Of a stretch of 64,000 nucleotides of DNA, positions 46,260 through 58,759 are shown piece by piece; position 1 is the first letter of the stretch; each line of letters starts with the position of its first letter. The notes beneath the pieces were generated by a model. That model was not told the origin of the DNA, did not search any database, and saw only the letters and a list, made by a program, of their open reading frames with translations. The stretch comes from Ceraceosorus guamensis. Lineage: Eukaryota > Basidiomycota > Exobasidiomycetes > Ceraceosorales > Ceraceosoraceae. The position numbers were made by a program, and so were the translations under genes. The stretch is taken from positions 1 to 64,000 of the forward strand of contig NW_020290023.1 in assembly GCF_003144195.1 (NCBI RefSeq), written 5' to 3'.

Positions 46260-47890
46260 TTACTTGAATTCATCCCTGCCCAACGCCAATTTGAGCGCTT
46301 CGATAGCCACGCTGAAATCCCTGTCCTTGAACGTTTCGTTGTCTCCCAGAGCGGAGTAGATGCTAGCAGTGAGCTGACCGAGCGGCACCGGCACGCCTCG
46401 TTGCTGAGCAGCCGACATTGCCAAGCGCAAGTCTTTGGCTTGTAGTCTTAAGAGACGCAATGCAAATTGTCAAGGTGTTGAGAGTAATCTTGTCAGCTTG
46501 ATCAAGAGACATCGCATCAGATGGACGCCTTACCGAGTTGCGAAACCGCCTTCGTAGTTGCGATCTGCTGGTGGACTGTTCTTCGTTCCGCTGAGAGCTC
46601 CAGGTTCGGGATTATTGATTTCGGACGCCCAGCATCTTCCGGTACTGGGGAGGCGACAGACATAAGGTTCGGCCGCACTTAAGTCAACTCATCGTTGTCA
46701 AAGCACACGGAGCGGAGACCGGCAGACGCTCGTGGGAAGAATGCTCACCTAGTGTTCAGAATGTGGGCCAAGACTTGTGGATTCAGACCATGAGAAGTTC
46801 CCAGGAGCATAGCTTCCGAAACTCCTAGCATAGAGATGCCGAGCAACTAAAAGAGCTCATGCAACACGCATCTGGGTAAGCAACGCACACCACATCACGT
46901 GTCGAGCGTATTGCGAACAACGGAGCAAAGACTGACCAAATTGTTTGCGATTTTTGCGATCAAGCCGTTGGTGTTCTTGCCGCAATGCACAGTCCTGCTT
47001 CCCATTTTGAGCAGGGTAGGTTCTGCATCATCAAATGAAGCTCTCGAGTCTGATCCGACCATGAATGAGAGGGTTGCTGCTCTAGCTCCGACCACGCCTA
47101 TGATTTTCCAACGTGATTTGCGTGCAGGGATGTACTCCATCATTAGCGCGTTCCCCACACGTCGCGATAAGAAAGAGAGGCACCGGACTAACCTCCAGAG
47201 ACGGGCGCATCGATGTAGTCCCACACTGGTGCATCGCTGGAGCCCTGGCTGCCACCTAGCCGTTTAATCTGGCTCGCCACGTCGTTGGAAGCTGCTGGGT
47301 CCAGAGTGGTACAATCGATGCACAAAGTCTTGTTCTCCTTCTCTTGAGGCTTGCCCAAAGATTGCAAGCCTTCGATGATCCCTCCTTCAGCCTGATACAC
47401 CTCTTTGACCTCTGTGAGTGCGATGGACCCATAAGGAAAGCATTCTGGCTTAGCATACATTCGCACTACTCGGCCTCCGTTTGCGATGCAATGCTACGCA
47501 CCCGGAGAACTGGGCACCATGGTGACGATTGTACCTGCCAGACTGGCCACTCCGGCAGGCGAACTAGCAGGCACAATATGCCTTCCAGGAAAGATGCTAG
47601 AGTTGCTGGTCAAAAACCTAGTGACGCTCTGATCCACCGTATCGTGCACCACGAAAGATGCGTTGGTGTCTTGAGGTAGCGATTCGAACGTCTTGGAGAG
47701 GAGGTTGAACGCCATTTCACGACCCATTGCCTGATGCCGTGGAGAGCATTTCGAGAATTGAGCGGACATGCTACATGTGTCTATGAGAAGGGGTTGGTTT
47801 GAAGTGACCACTCACACCCAAACCAATGAATCCGATCGTCTTGGATCGATCCCTCCCCACCGACTGCAGCAAGCGACTGGTGGACAACAT
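46260..47890 (-). CDS. 3-hydroxyisobutyrate dehydrogenase, mitochondrial
   Basis: Exons from the start are 47890-47816, 47730-47502, 47444-47193, 47097-46937, 46846-46749, 46644-46534 and 46446-46260, giving 370 residues. It oxidises 3-hydroxyisobutyrate to methylmalonate semialdehyde with NAD in valine breakdown. It starts MLSTSRLLQSVGRDRSKT, a short basic presequence, then the Rossmann loop GFIGLGAMG, DCTTLDP, the substrate loop DAPVSGGVVGA, the catalytic Lys in GLIAKIANN, then STGRCWASE and the C-terminal LQAKDLRLAM. All key residues of the family are present. Its last exon is joined through a TTAAG acceptor. It is head-to-head with the lipase across 1.1 kb. Confidence 0.93.
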
Positions 47891-48145
47891 CTTCTCGCTA
47901 CCCTCGCGAGCAGGTCCAGCACACGCACGTCCCTTTCAAGACACCCTTATGTAAGTAGATCTGGGTCCAGGCGGGTGTTCGCCTCGCGTGATGCAGTGTC
48001 GTTGGCAGCGAGTGCGTCGTAGCTTCACCACCATGTGCGTGATGGTCTTGCAACTCGACTATGGAGTGATGGTCTGATTGCAAGTCGCAGGACCAGTGTC
48101 GACTCTGACGAGTCTCGAGTATGAGCTGCTGTGTACTGGACTGTG

Positions 48146-48179
48146 TAGGTAGGTAGGTAGGTAGGTAGGTAGGTAGGTA
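48146..48179 (+). repeat. (TAGG)8 microsatellite
   Basis: There are about 8.5 perfect tetranucleotide units. Confidence 0.85.
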
Positions 48180-48720
48180 CAGCTCGTTACACTTTCCCCG
48201 CAAAGTTGCGTCTTTCTGCGAGCAATGCCATGCAGCCTTGACCGCGCACAATCAAGCAGCGCACGGCCGCTCGTTCCGCGGAGAAAGAGTCCGGAGTCAA
48301 TGACGCTCACGTGATGTCATTCGGATAAAGCGGTCAGAGGTGACGGTTCGCGATTCTTGATTATTCAAGATTGCTGCGCGTCTCGAGTCAAAAGGCCTAT
48401 CGGTGACAGCATGTGCAGCATGGCCGAACAAGCGCTTCTTAGCGTGCTTCTACAACATCCCAATTTGTGGGGTAAGTAAAGTACATATTCGTTGGGGGAT
48501 AGCCTTGCGATCTTTGACAGAGCAGATCACGAGCCAAGTCAAGAGTGCCAGGACTTCTCTAGTCCTGTGTTTCTCGGTCTTGGTTGTGAAGCTCCCGCAA
48601 GACGGGTATCGTTGAGGGTTACGACTTGCATATCATTCACATTCGTGATTTGTGTGGTCAGGCAGCTGAAGTCGCTGGTGTCGCATAGGCTCTGATGTAC
48701 GATTGTTACTTGCAGTGCAA

Positions 48721-48778
48721 TGTTTTGATTGTCGATGGATGCACGGCACTGTTTTGATTGTCGATGAATGCACGGCAC
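48721..48778 (+). repeat. 29-bp tandem duplication, two copies
   Basis: The unit tgttttgattgtcgatg..tgcacggcac occurs at 48721-48749 and 48750-48778. The copies differ at one base, so the duplication is recent. Confidence 0.8.
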
Positions 48779-48989
48779 GGTCGCGAGTCGTGGGCTTTCC
48801 ATGACTCTTGTGGCTATCGCTTCTCGTCTCGGAGAACGCTCCGCCATCGGCATCCATCGCTATGTTCGTTCCTCTCTCTTCGCTACTCTCGTGAACATTC
48901 TCACACTCCCGCCGCCTTCCTCTTTCTTGCACAATCAACTCCTCGTGGCTCATCCCAACACTCGATTGGACCCTCTAACATTTCGCAAC

Positions 48990-50540
48990 ATGAAGGTCTC
49001 TTTCACTGGCACGGCCATTCTAGGCTTGCTGATCTCTTCGATCCACTGCTCAGTGAGGCATGAACTCGTGACCAATTGGAGACATCTGCAACTGCTGATC
49101 CATGTCCTGCTATCATCACAGCCCATTGTCAACGCTCTATCAAGTCCGAGCATCTTCCCTCGCGCTGTGCCATTGCCAGGCAAAGATGGCACTTTCACCG
49201 ACTCAAAGCTGAAGATGAGGAGCGCCATTACTTGTCCGAACGATATAAAGGGACGTAAAGGAGGAGTGGTGTTGCTGGTCCACGGGACAGCATTGGATGG
49301 TCAGAACAGCTGGCCACAGAGTCCCTTCGTCCAGCTCTTGCCTAGTGCAGGACCCGGCTTTGATGGTAAGCGAGTCTCGTACAGCGGCAAGTCGGAGCAA
49401 TGCTGGAGGGGAAGCACGGCGATGAGCTTGTCGAACCTGACGCACAAACACCTGGCACTTTTTCCTGCATAGTCTGCTGGGTGACGCTACCCAACAAAGG
49501 CTTGTCCGACGTACAAGTGGGCGGAGAATACGTGGCCTACGCCATTCAATTCCTCTCGCGGCGGTCCTCGACGGGCAAAGTGTCTCTTGTCGGCCACTCC
49601 CAGGGTGGCGGTCTAAACATTCCCCACGCGCTCATCTACTTCCCAACAGCCCGTTCCAAAGTATCTTCCTTCGTAGGACTAGCTGCCGATTTCCACGGTA
49701 CCACTTTATTGCCAGACCCCGTGTGCGCCGTGCAGACCATCCTCAGTGGCGGAAAAGGCTGCAGCGCTAGCTTTTTGCAACAAAAGATGGACAGCCAGTA
49801 CTTGAAGGCTCAGCAATACTTTATGAGCCAGGAGATCGTCCCGTGCGTAGAGTGCCCTTGCATCCACGTACGCAACCGTCTGCTGGAGCTGACGGGATGC
49901 GTTCCTCCACAGCACGACGAGCGTCTTCACTCGTGCGTCACCGTGCAAGGCATGGCAGCAGCTCCCCATCTCCATTTCCTTGCTGACTTGCGTCCGCCTC
50001 CACTCGTACGCTCACGCCTGGGCTGCGCGCTTCAGGAACGGATGAGATTGTGATTCCTCAAATCGGTCCCAGCACCTCGTCGCGTCTTCAAGGTTCCGTA
50101 CAAGTGCCGATTCAGGATTTCTGCGGACCTTTAGCAATAGCGGACCACCTGAGCATGCTCGCAACACCCGTAGCCTACGCCATGACCCTAGCCGCCTTCA
50201 TCTCGCCCACCGGCAAGCCCAACTTGAACACGTTTGACAAGAATCAATGGTGAGTGGCTAGCAGGCGCGCGCTTGCGTCTCGCGATGTGCCTCGTCGTCG
50301 GATGACGTGCGCTTGACATCGAGCGGAAACAGAAACGTCTTGACCCCCTGCCCCTTGCCCACTGGCCGCAGCTATAACCTCACGAATGCCAATCTCAACT
50401 TGGACGACGTCGTTCCGACTGTGGACTTCGTGACCACCTTGGTAGGCAGCGTGGCCGGTAGCGGTGGCGTCTACACCAAAGGCGAACCACCTCTCAAGCC
50501 CTACATCTGCCAGAATGACGCACCAGTGCGATGCAGCTGA
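48990..50540 (+). CDS. Secreted lipase of the Candida antarctica lipase B family
   Basis: Exons are 48990-49052, 49122-49365, 49473-49842, 49913-49932, 50036-50249 and 50324-50540, giving 375 residues. It starts with a signal peptide (MKVSFTGTAILGLLISSIHC). The alpha/beta-hydrolase fold runs VVLLVHGT, VCWVTLPN, then the nucleophile elbow GHSQGG with Ser145, the family stretch YFPTARSKVSSFVGLA-DFHGT, Asp235 in TDEIVIPQ and His270 in IADHLSML. These match the CalB triad Ser-Asp-His. The elbow is G-H-S-Q-G, where CalB has T-W-S-Q-G, so the acyl and oxyanion region may differ. Exon 4 is a 20-nt microexon (TTSVFT) that restores the family sequence before the Asp. The last acceptor is read as GAG, the only one keeping the frame. 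Confidence 0.88.
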
Positions 50541-50706
50541 GCAAGGTGCTCGATTTCGGCTCTGACCATCCCAGGCATCTCACTCTTCTATGCCGCACCT
50601 TCTGCTCCCAAAGTCGCCATCAGGCTCCCAAAAGTCGCGAGTCCGAATGCAATCAAACTTCATTTTTTGGATCTCCTCCTTTCTGAATGACATCGTGTAC
50701 GGCACA

Positions 50707-53700
50707 TCAGAAGGGTCTGATTGTCGCGCCAACGCTCAACACTTCTTTGGCCGTGGCAGCAGCCCAAAGAAGTCTTGTGCGTGTCCCCTCCACCTCCTCG
50801 CCCCGTCCAACCAGCTGCGCGATCTCGTTCTTCTTCGCGACGTGCGCATCGATAAAGTAAAGCAGACCCTTGCTTAGATCTTGATTGCCCACAGTCCCAG
50901 ACACCAAGACCTCCTCCAGTGCCTGTTGATCACCCGCGCCCAAAGATTTCGTCTTGCTCAAAGATAAAGATGGAGCGGACTTGATGCGCAGCGTTTGTAA
51001 AGGCGACGGGACTTGGGTGGAGAGCAGGACGTGTGCGAGCAAAAGCTGAAGGAATCGCGCTCCGCGAGGTTTGAGAGTCGCAAAGCCGACCGTCTGCGTA
51101 GGGCGAATGCGATGAAACGGTCAAGCGTGAGAGGGCTGCACGTTGCACATGGCGCGTAAGAAGCCGTGGCAAGCTCACCTTGAGCACATTGAGGGTAAGA
51201 GCTCCCTTTGCAATCCACCATCCATACGCGCGCGCCAGATGAGCCATCTTCCTTGCGGGCATCGCATTGGACGAGACATCGCCATCCTCGTCCTCAGAGT
51301 CGGAAGCAGCGCCATCCACGATGGTCTTGCCACCTACGTGCTTCTCACCCAGACTTCGTAGGAAGTCCCACAAGCAGTACTGCATGGTGACTCGTGTACC
51401 CGGGGAGTCGGCAGCGAGCTGTACACCTATGAGGACATAGTACGGGTTGTAATGTGGCTCCTGCAGAGTTGCCGATCGAAAGGATGGCAGAATCAGCTTT
51501 CGGCCCTTGAAATGTGCTATGCTTGTGACTCACCGCGCCAATGCAATGCAACAAGACCCTGATGATCTCCCGGCGTTGAGCCTCGACGAGCTTCAGACTA
51601 AGCAGACGGTTGGAGGCATCGGCGTAATCCTCGCCGCTCATGATGGTGACAAAGATGTTTCGTCTAGCTTCCGTGTTCATCCCCTGCGCTCTAGCCAGTA
51701 GCAGCAATTTGGATTCTTGCGAGTCCTTGTTCGGCGCATCTTCCCTCAGTCGTCTGCTGGCAGTCACGCCCTCGGCAGATGCATTGCCTTCCTGACCCGC
51801 CCAAGCTGCTCCCACAAGCCACCATTTGCCGCGACTCTCTGCATCCTTGAGGTCTTGCAGGCCGATTCTGAGGGCATCATGGGAACGCAGCGTTCGAGTC
51901 TTTGATAAGCTAGAGATGAATTTGCGCAGCCTGTTGAGCGACTGCCCCGCTGGCGAGGACTCCAGCGCCGCAGCAGCTTTGGTGCGATTATTCTTCAAGT
52001 CCGACAGCGCCTCCAACATGAAGCGAACGCGCGCAGTGCTAATCGTCTCACTTTGGCCCGCCGAACCATCCTGCCTGCCACTCACGACTGCGCGCGCACC
52101 CATCGCAGCAGCTTTCTCCTGTGCAAGATGCACGATGGCTCTGAGCGCCGTCGGATCGTCGTGCCTGAGCGCTGCGCCGCATGACTTGACGAGTCTCAGC
52201 AGCAATTCCACATCCGCTTCGCCGAGTCTGCGCTCTCCCACAGCTTCTGCGTCGCTCAGAAAGAGACGCATAAAGTCGTACATGAGCGGGTGAGCCAACG
52301 ATCCGAGATTGTACATTCCAGCCAGCAAGCCGACTATGTTTGCCGCCTCCTTGCTCGGAAGCTCGCCTTGACACTCCCTTTCAAGCGCCTCCTTCCTTGC
52401 TTGCAAAAGTCGATCGACTGCTGCTTGGAGAACTTGGGCTGCGAATTCGACGCCGATGATGCGATGAAGTGCGACGACTAGAGCAGCTTGAAGAATTAGG
52501 AAGGTGTCTATCAGATCTGAGGGGCTACTGACATTGGCGATGATGAGGTCGCTCAGGGTGTTGTTGACAGAAGCTCGAGGATGCGAGCGATACAAGCCTT
52601 CAATGTCCCCAACGATGCCCGCTAGGTTGCCTTCTGCGAGTCTGTTCAGCAGCCCATTTGCCTGTCTTCGCAGCCTTTGATCCGTCTCTGAGGAGCTGCT
52701 AGCCGCAGCAGCTGCCGCTGCACGGGCCGCGGGTGGCAGGTACTTGCCTGTGGGAGGCAAAGTAGGTGGTGGTGGCGGCGGCGTCGACGAGGCAGAAGCG
52801 CTCGAGTCGGTGCCTGAGGGTGCAGCCTCACCGAATCCCTCAAACGCGGCCTCCCCGTCATCATCATAATCCTCGTCGCCGCTCTCGGCGGTGAGGTCCA
52901 GCTCGTTGTGGCTGTTGATCTCGTCTTCCGTGTCCCCTTCGCCGCCATCCGAGCCATCCGCATACATGCCAGGGTAGAATCGATCGAGCTCCCCAAGCAA
53001 GTCTGGCCAGTACCAGGACATCGCGCACATAAGCTTCGCACCTTCTTCATTTACAGCGGATAGCGTCGGGACTTACCATCGAGGCCGTCATCCCCTCCGC
53101 CGATGCTCTCCTCGTCGTCTCTCTTTGTGCTCCCCTTAGAAGTTGCTTTCTTCTTTCTTCCGCCATCCAGGTGCGCTTCCAGCCAAGCGATCTCATCCTC
53201 CTCATCACGCTCTTGCTGGGTCATTTTGCGTCTTTTGCCTCGATGCGGATCTCCCGCCTCTCCCGAGAATCCTTTGCCACCTCTTGACGCAGCATCGCCC
53301 TTCCTCATAAGTCGTTCGAGGGCAGTTGACCTATCTGGTGAGACGCCTTTCTGCTGAGTGGAGATGCCGACCCTCGCTGCTTCCTCGCTCCAACGCCGTG
53401 GTCGCTTTCGAGCATCAGGAGATACCTTCTCTGGTGCTTTGCTTTTCGAATCTGACTGGTCTACACCCCCTTGCCTCGGTCCACCTTGACCTTTTTCGCG
53501 CCGAGTTTGTCTGCTGACGACTTTGAGACCCTCCTGCTTCTTGTGTCGCCCGTCCGACCTTTCCGCGCTTTGTGTAGCTCTCTGATGCCCCTCAAAAGTC
53601 CTGCTGCGGTCTCCTCTAGAGAGAGAACCTCCTCTGCCGCGCCTCTTTGAGGAAGCTGGGAGGCCTAGCTCTTCCCTCAACGCGGCGGGAAGCTGAGTAG

Positions 53701-53716
53701 TACGTCCAAGGACCAT
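50707..53716 (-). CDS. SGD1: Sgd1 / NOM1-like nucleolar protein (MIF4G + MA3)
   Basis: Exons from the start are 53716-53077, 53002-51534, 51460-51179 and 51093-50707, giving 925 residues. The N-terminus is basic and low in complexity with nuclear-localisation-like clusters (RKRPRR, GKRRKM). An acidic stretch (ESGDEDYDDDGEAAFEGF) and a poly-Pro tract follow. A MIF4G domain covers about residues 325-560 (LRRQANGLLNRLAEGNL, NIVGLLAGMYNLGSLAHPLMYDFM, DPTALRAIV). A C-terminal MA3 domain begins near TEARRNIFVTIMSGEDYADA and runs through YCLWDFLRSLGE. Yeast Sgd1 and human NOM1 act in 18S rRNA processing, and NOM1 binds eIF4A3. It is divergent from ADE12 over about 860 bp. Confidence 0.9.
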
Positions 53717-54576
53717 GTCGCAGTGCAGCGGATTGGGCAGCCAATCGCAGCTTTGCAAGCGCGGAAGGAATAGCTGCTATCAGTCACCAGTCTTGAGTGT
53801 GAATGACGCCTTGTCGAGATGAATCAGAAGCTCCTCGTGAGCCTATCAAGAATCTTGATCACTCAGGAGTTCAAATCAGGCTTGGTCAAGAATGTACGCA
53901 GCAAAAGGGACGTCTGAGGTGCATCGAATCCAAAATCACGAATCAAAAATCAAATCAAAATTCTTGATTTCGACGAAATTACGTTTGAAGACATGTCACG
54001 TGACAGGATCCTCAAACCGCAAGGGCAGCTATCATCGTGCGTAGCCGAGTCACGATCTGGACGAGTCAATCGTGAGTTCCGCAACCTTCCTGCACAGGTG
54101 TGGCTGCCAAGAAGACCAGCAGCGCTTTGTAAATGAGAGCTTGCGTCTGAATTTGCGGTCGTTGGAGCGCCATGCGCACATAAGCTGGTCCAACGTGTCC
54201 GAGTCAGGATTGAGGGGATGAGACCGCCAGGCGCACATGAGTCATTCTATCCAAAAAGAGGCTCACGGACTGGGCCAGGTGGTGAGAGCGATCCTCTCGT
54301 GATTGCTGTGCCCGGCACCACGCACCAGCAGCATGAATCGGTATACAATTCGCCTTCGTCATTCGTGGTGCATCAGACCGCGCGCCGCGCGACCGCAGAG
54401 GTGCGCGTAGCCGTAAGCGCGATTCACGATTCTGATTGAAAGAGATCGTGTGCTGGGCTTGGAATCCACGAACCGGTGCATATTCACCATCACCCCTTGA
54501 TCCGTTCGCTCCATTGCCATAGCCATACCTGCAGAAAGAAAGAGTGGCTCTCTAGGCAATCTTGCTCTAGCTCAAG
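53717..54576. promoter_or_regulatory. Divergent SGD1 / ADE12 promoter region
   Basis: About 860 bp hold an AT-rich stretch at 53925-53970 with repeated aatc units, three gagtca (TGACTC) hexamers at 54047-54052, 54063-54068 and 54201-54206, and the perfect 9-bp Gcn4 palindrome at 54237-54245. An imperfect direct repeat (gccatgcgcacat / gccaggcgcacat) lies near 54168 and 54224. Confidence 0.5.
54237..54245. promoter_or_regulatory. Perfect Gcn4-type palindrome ATGAGTCAT
   Basis: The 9-bp sequence is the optimal Gcn4/AP-1-type bZIP site. It lies about 330 bp before the ADE12 ATG and is accompanied by three TGACTC half-type matches. Purine genes in yeast are known Gcn4 targets; here the link is inferred. 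Confidence 0.45.
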
Positions 54577-56364
<1,788 letters not shown>

Positions 56365-56650
56365 GCTTCGGCAGTGAGATTGTGAGGTCATGGAAGAAAG
56401 TGGCGGCGATTGAGCCGCAATGCAATGCAAGTTATTTCGAAACATCTCTCATTGCGATCATAACGCACCACCTCATTTGGATGCACAGACGTAATCTCGC
56501 CAAGACGTGCCATCAAGATCATGTATTGAACGTGACATTTGGAACGCTCTATCTGCGATTTTGACAAGGACGTGTCTGAAGGAGGTCGGAGGGCGGGAGG
56601 AGAAAGAAACGGGAGGTCCGGTCCGATGGACGAAAAGATCGCGCGCAAGT

Positions 56651-58759
56651 TCACCCAAAGTTGAACTGGAAACCACCAGGGGGATTTTGCGCGTTGGATC
56701 GCGATTGTTGTCTTCTTGTTCCTCCACTGGGGCCTGTTCCACCGAATGGACCTCCAGCTCCAGCAAATGAAGAGCCGCCCATCCCAGCACCTCCAAATCC
56801 AGGTGGGAAACCTCCTCCTCCCATGCCGCCCATCCCGCCTGCAGGGAAGCCTCCCATTCCTCCTCCTCCTCCTCCTCCTCCCATTCCTCCCATTCCTCCC
56901 ATTCCTCCCATTCCTCCCCCGCCGCCACCAAACGCACCGAACAGGTCGGCCAAGTTGATGTCAGGCCCTCCTGCGCCTCCGCCTCCATTGGCAAAGTGGA
57001 ACCCTCCAGCAGGGAACCCGCCTCCACCTCCGCCGCCAAAAGGTGAATCGCTGTCAGGATCGTCTGCTCCCATATCGTGCCGTCTCCTCTTCTGATCATC
57101 CGACAAGACACTGAAAGCTTCGTTTGTCAGCTTGAACTTTTCCTCGTCTCCGCCCTTGTCTGGGTGATGTTTGAGCGACTCTTTGCGATAGGCCTTCTTA
57201 ATGTCTGCTGAGCTCGCGTCTTTGGGCACGCCGAGAATCTTGTAGTAGCTGCGCGCGAGGGCGACGAAAAGGCGGGTCAGCGATAGAACGCCTTGCACCT
57301 CGAGCTGTCAAATCGTACTCACTCCTTCTTTTTGCTCCTCTTCAAATCGGCTTCAGCAGACCTGAGCTCTTGCTTCAAGCCGTTGAGCTCCGTGGCGTTG
57401 CCCGAAGCCTGACTTTCTTCTACTGCCGCTTTAAAGTCTCGCACGGCTTCCTCGTAGTTCTCGTTCTTCAACTTTGAGCGTGCGCGCGTGCGAAGGGCCT
57501 TGGAGTAGCCTGGGTTCAAGTTGAGCGCGCCATCGCAATCCGCAATCGCTTCTCTGTACTTTTCCAATTTGTAGTTCGCTGTCGCTCTGTTCGAGTAGAG
57601 GAGCGCCTTGAAGCCCGCCACTTCTCCTTCGGCAGAGATGGCTTCATCAGCAGCTTGCAACGCGTCAGTGTATCTGGTGGAAGTGCTTGGTTAGAAGTAA
57701 GGTCAAGTCGCATGTAGGCGGCACGGCAATCGCACTCACAATTTGATCGCTTCTTGCAAGCTGCCCTTCTTGAACGCTTCGTTGGCCTCATTCTTGACAG
57801 CTTCGAGTTTCCTGCATCGTTTGAGGAGCGCTCGAGCGCCAGCATGCTCCGGATCAGACCTCAAAGCAGCTTGACAAGTCTTGACAGCCTTGTCCATCTC
57901 TGTGCCACGCGCACAAAGGATCCGCGCGCGCATGAAAAGAGCGTCTGGCTGATTAGAGTCTAGCCTCAACACATCCGAGACTGATCCATTCGCTCCATCC
58001 ATGTCGCCCTTCCTGAGCAAGAGCTCTGCTCGGAGCAATCGCCATGCCACGGGCACTTCCGAGACTGCCCTTTCAGCTTGTGAGAGGGCCATCTGCGCAT
58101 GACTCCAATCCTTTGATTCTAAACTCTTTCTGAATGTCTCGAGATGAGATCTAGTCGATCGGACCTGTTGCTGAAGCGATTTGGCAGCATCCAGACCTGG
58201 ATCTATGCCACCCGCGTCCGTGATCTGAGAGAGAACAGTGTCGGCTGCGTCCAGCTCGCCGAGCGAGAAGTGGCACCTAGCTAGCCTAATGAGCGTCTTG
58301 GCCTGTGGTGATGAAGATTGCAAAGCGGCAGCCTGCTGACAATCTGACAAGGCGAGCTTGAATTGCTTTTTGCTCATGTACGCTGCTGCTCGATTGGTGT
58401 AATACGAAGGTTCCTGAGGATTCGACTCTGCGAGCGGACAGCGATTTCGAAGTGTGAGCAAGAGCTACAAGACCGCAAAGAGCGTGTGTACTCACCGATG
58501 GCTTGTGTGTAAAGCCTGATCGCCTCGTCGTGTTGGCCTGCTCTGAAAGCATCGTTGCCCTTGTCTTTAGCAGTGGCAGCATCGGCCTTCGCGGCTTCGC
58601 TCACCCTATGGCATGAAAGATCATAGTGTAAGCTCGATTGCCGAGAGGAGTGGCAGCTTGCCTCGACGGTACTTACGTTCCTGCGTGTCGAGAAGGACCA
58701 GAGGTGTTTGTGCCGCTGACATTGGGCGCATCCGTCATCACTACATCTTCGTCCGCCAT
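56651..58759 (-). CDS. TPR-DnaJ cochaperone (DNAJC7/TPR2-like) with Gly/Met-rich tail
   Basis: Exons from the start are 58759-58677, 58605-58496, 58427-57740, 57673-57323 and 57248-56651, giving 609 residues. Two blocks of TPR repeats cover residues about 35-450 ([89 protein letters not shown]). The J domain starts at about residue 412 ([21 protein letters not shown]) and carries the intact HPD in [14 protein letters not shown]7-type proteins bridge Hsp70 and Hsp90 through the TPRs and stimulate Hsp70 ATPase through HPD. A long Gly/Phe/Met tail (GGMGGM units), coded by a minisatellite, follows the J domain, where human DNAJC7 nearly ends. Confidence 0.92.
56851..56920 (+). repeat. Coding minisatellite (cattcctcc units)
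   Basis: A (CCT)n run is followed by tandem cattcctcc units, encoding poly-Gly and then repeated Gly-Gly-Met on the minus strand in the TPR-DnaJ tail. Confidence 0.8.

Larger units (their letters stand above)
47891..48989. other. Divergent gap between HIBADH and the lipase
   Basis: It contains a (TAGG)n microsatellite (48146-48179), a 29-bp tandem duplication (48721-48778) and an inverted tcttgattattcaaga element near 48354. The region just upstream of the lipase ATG may be leader; no gene was seen. Confidence 0.45.
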
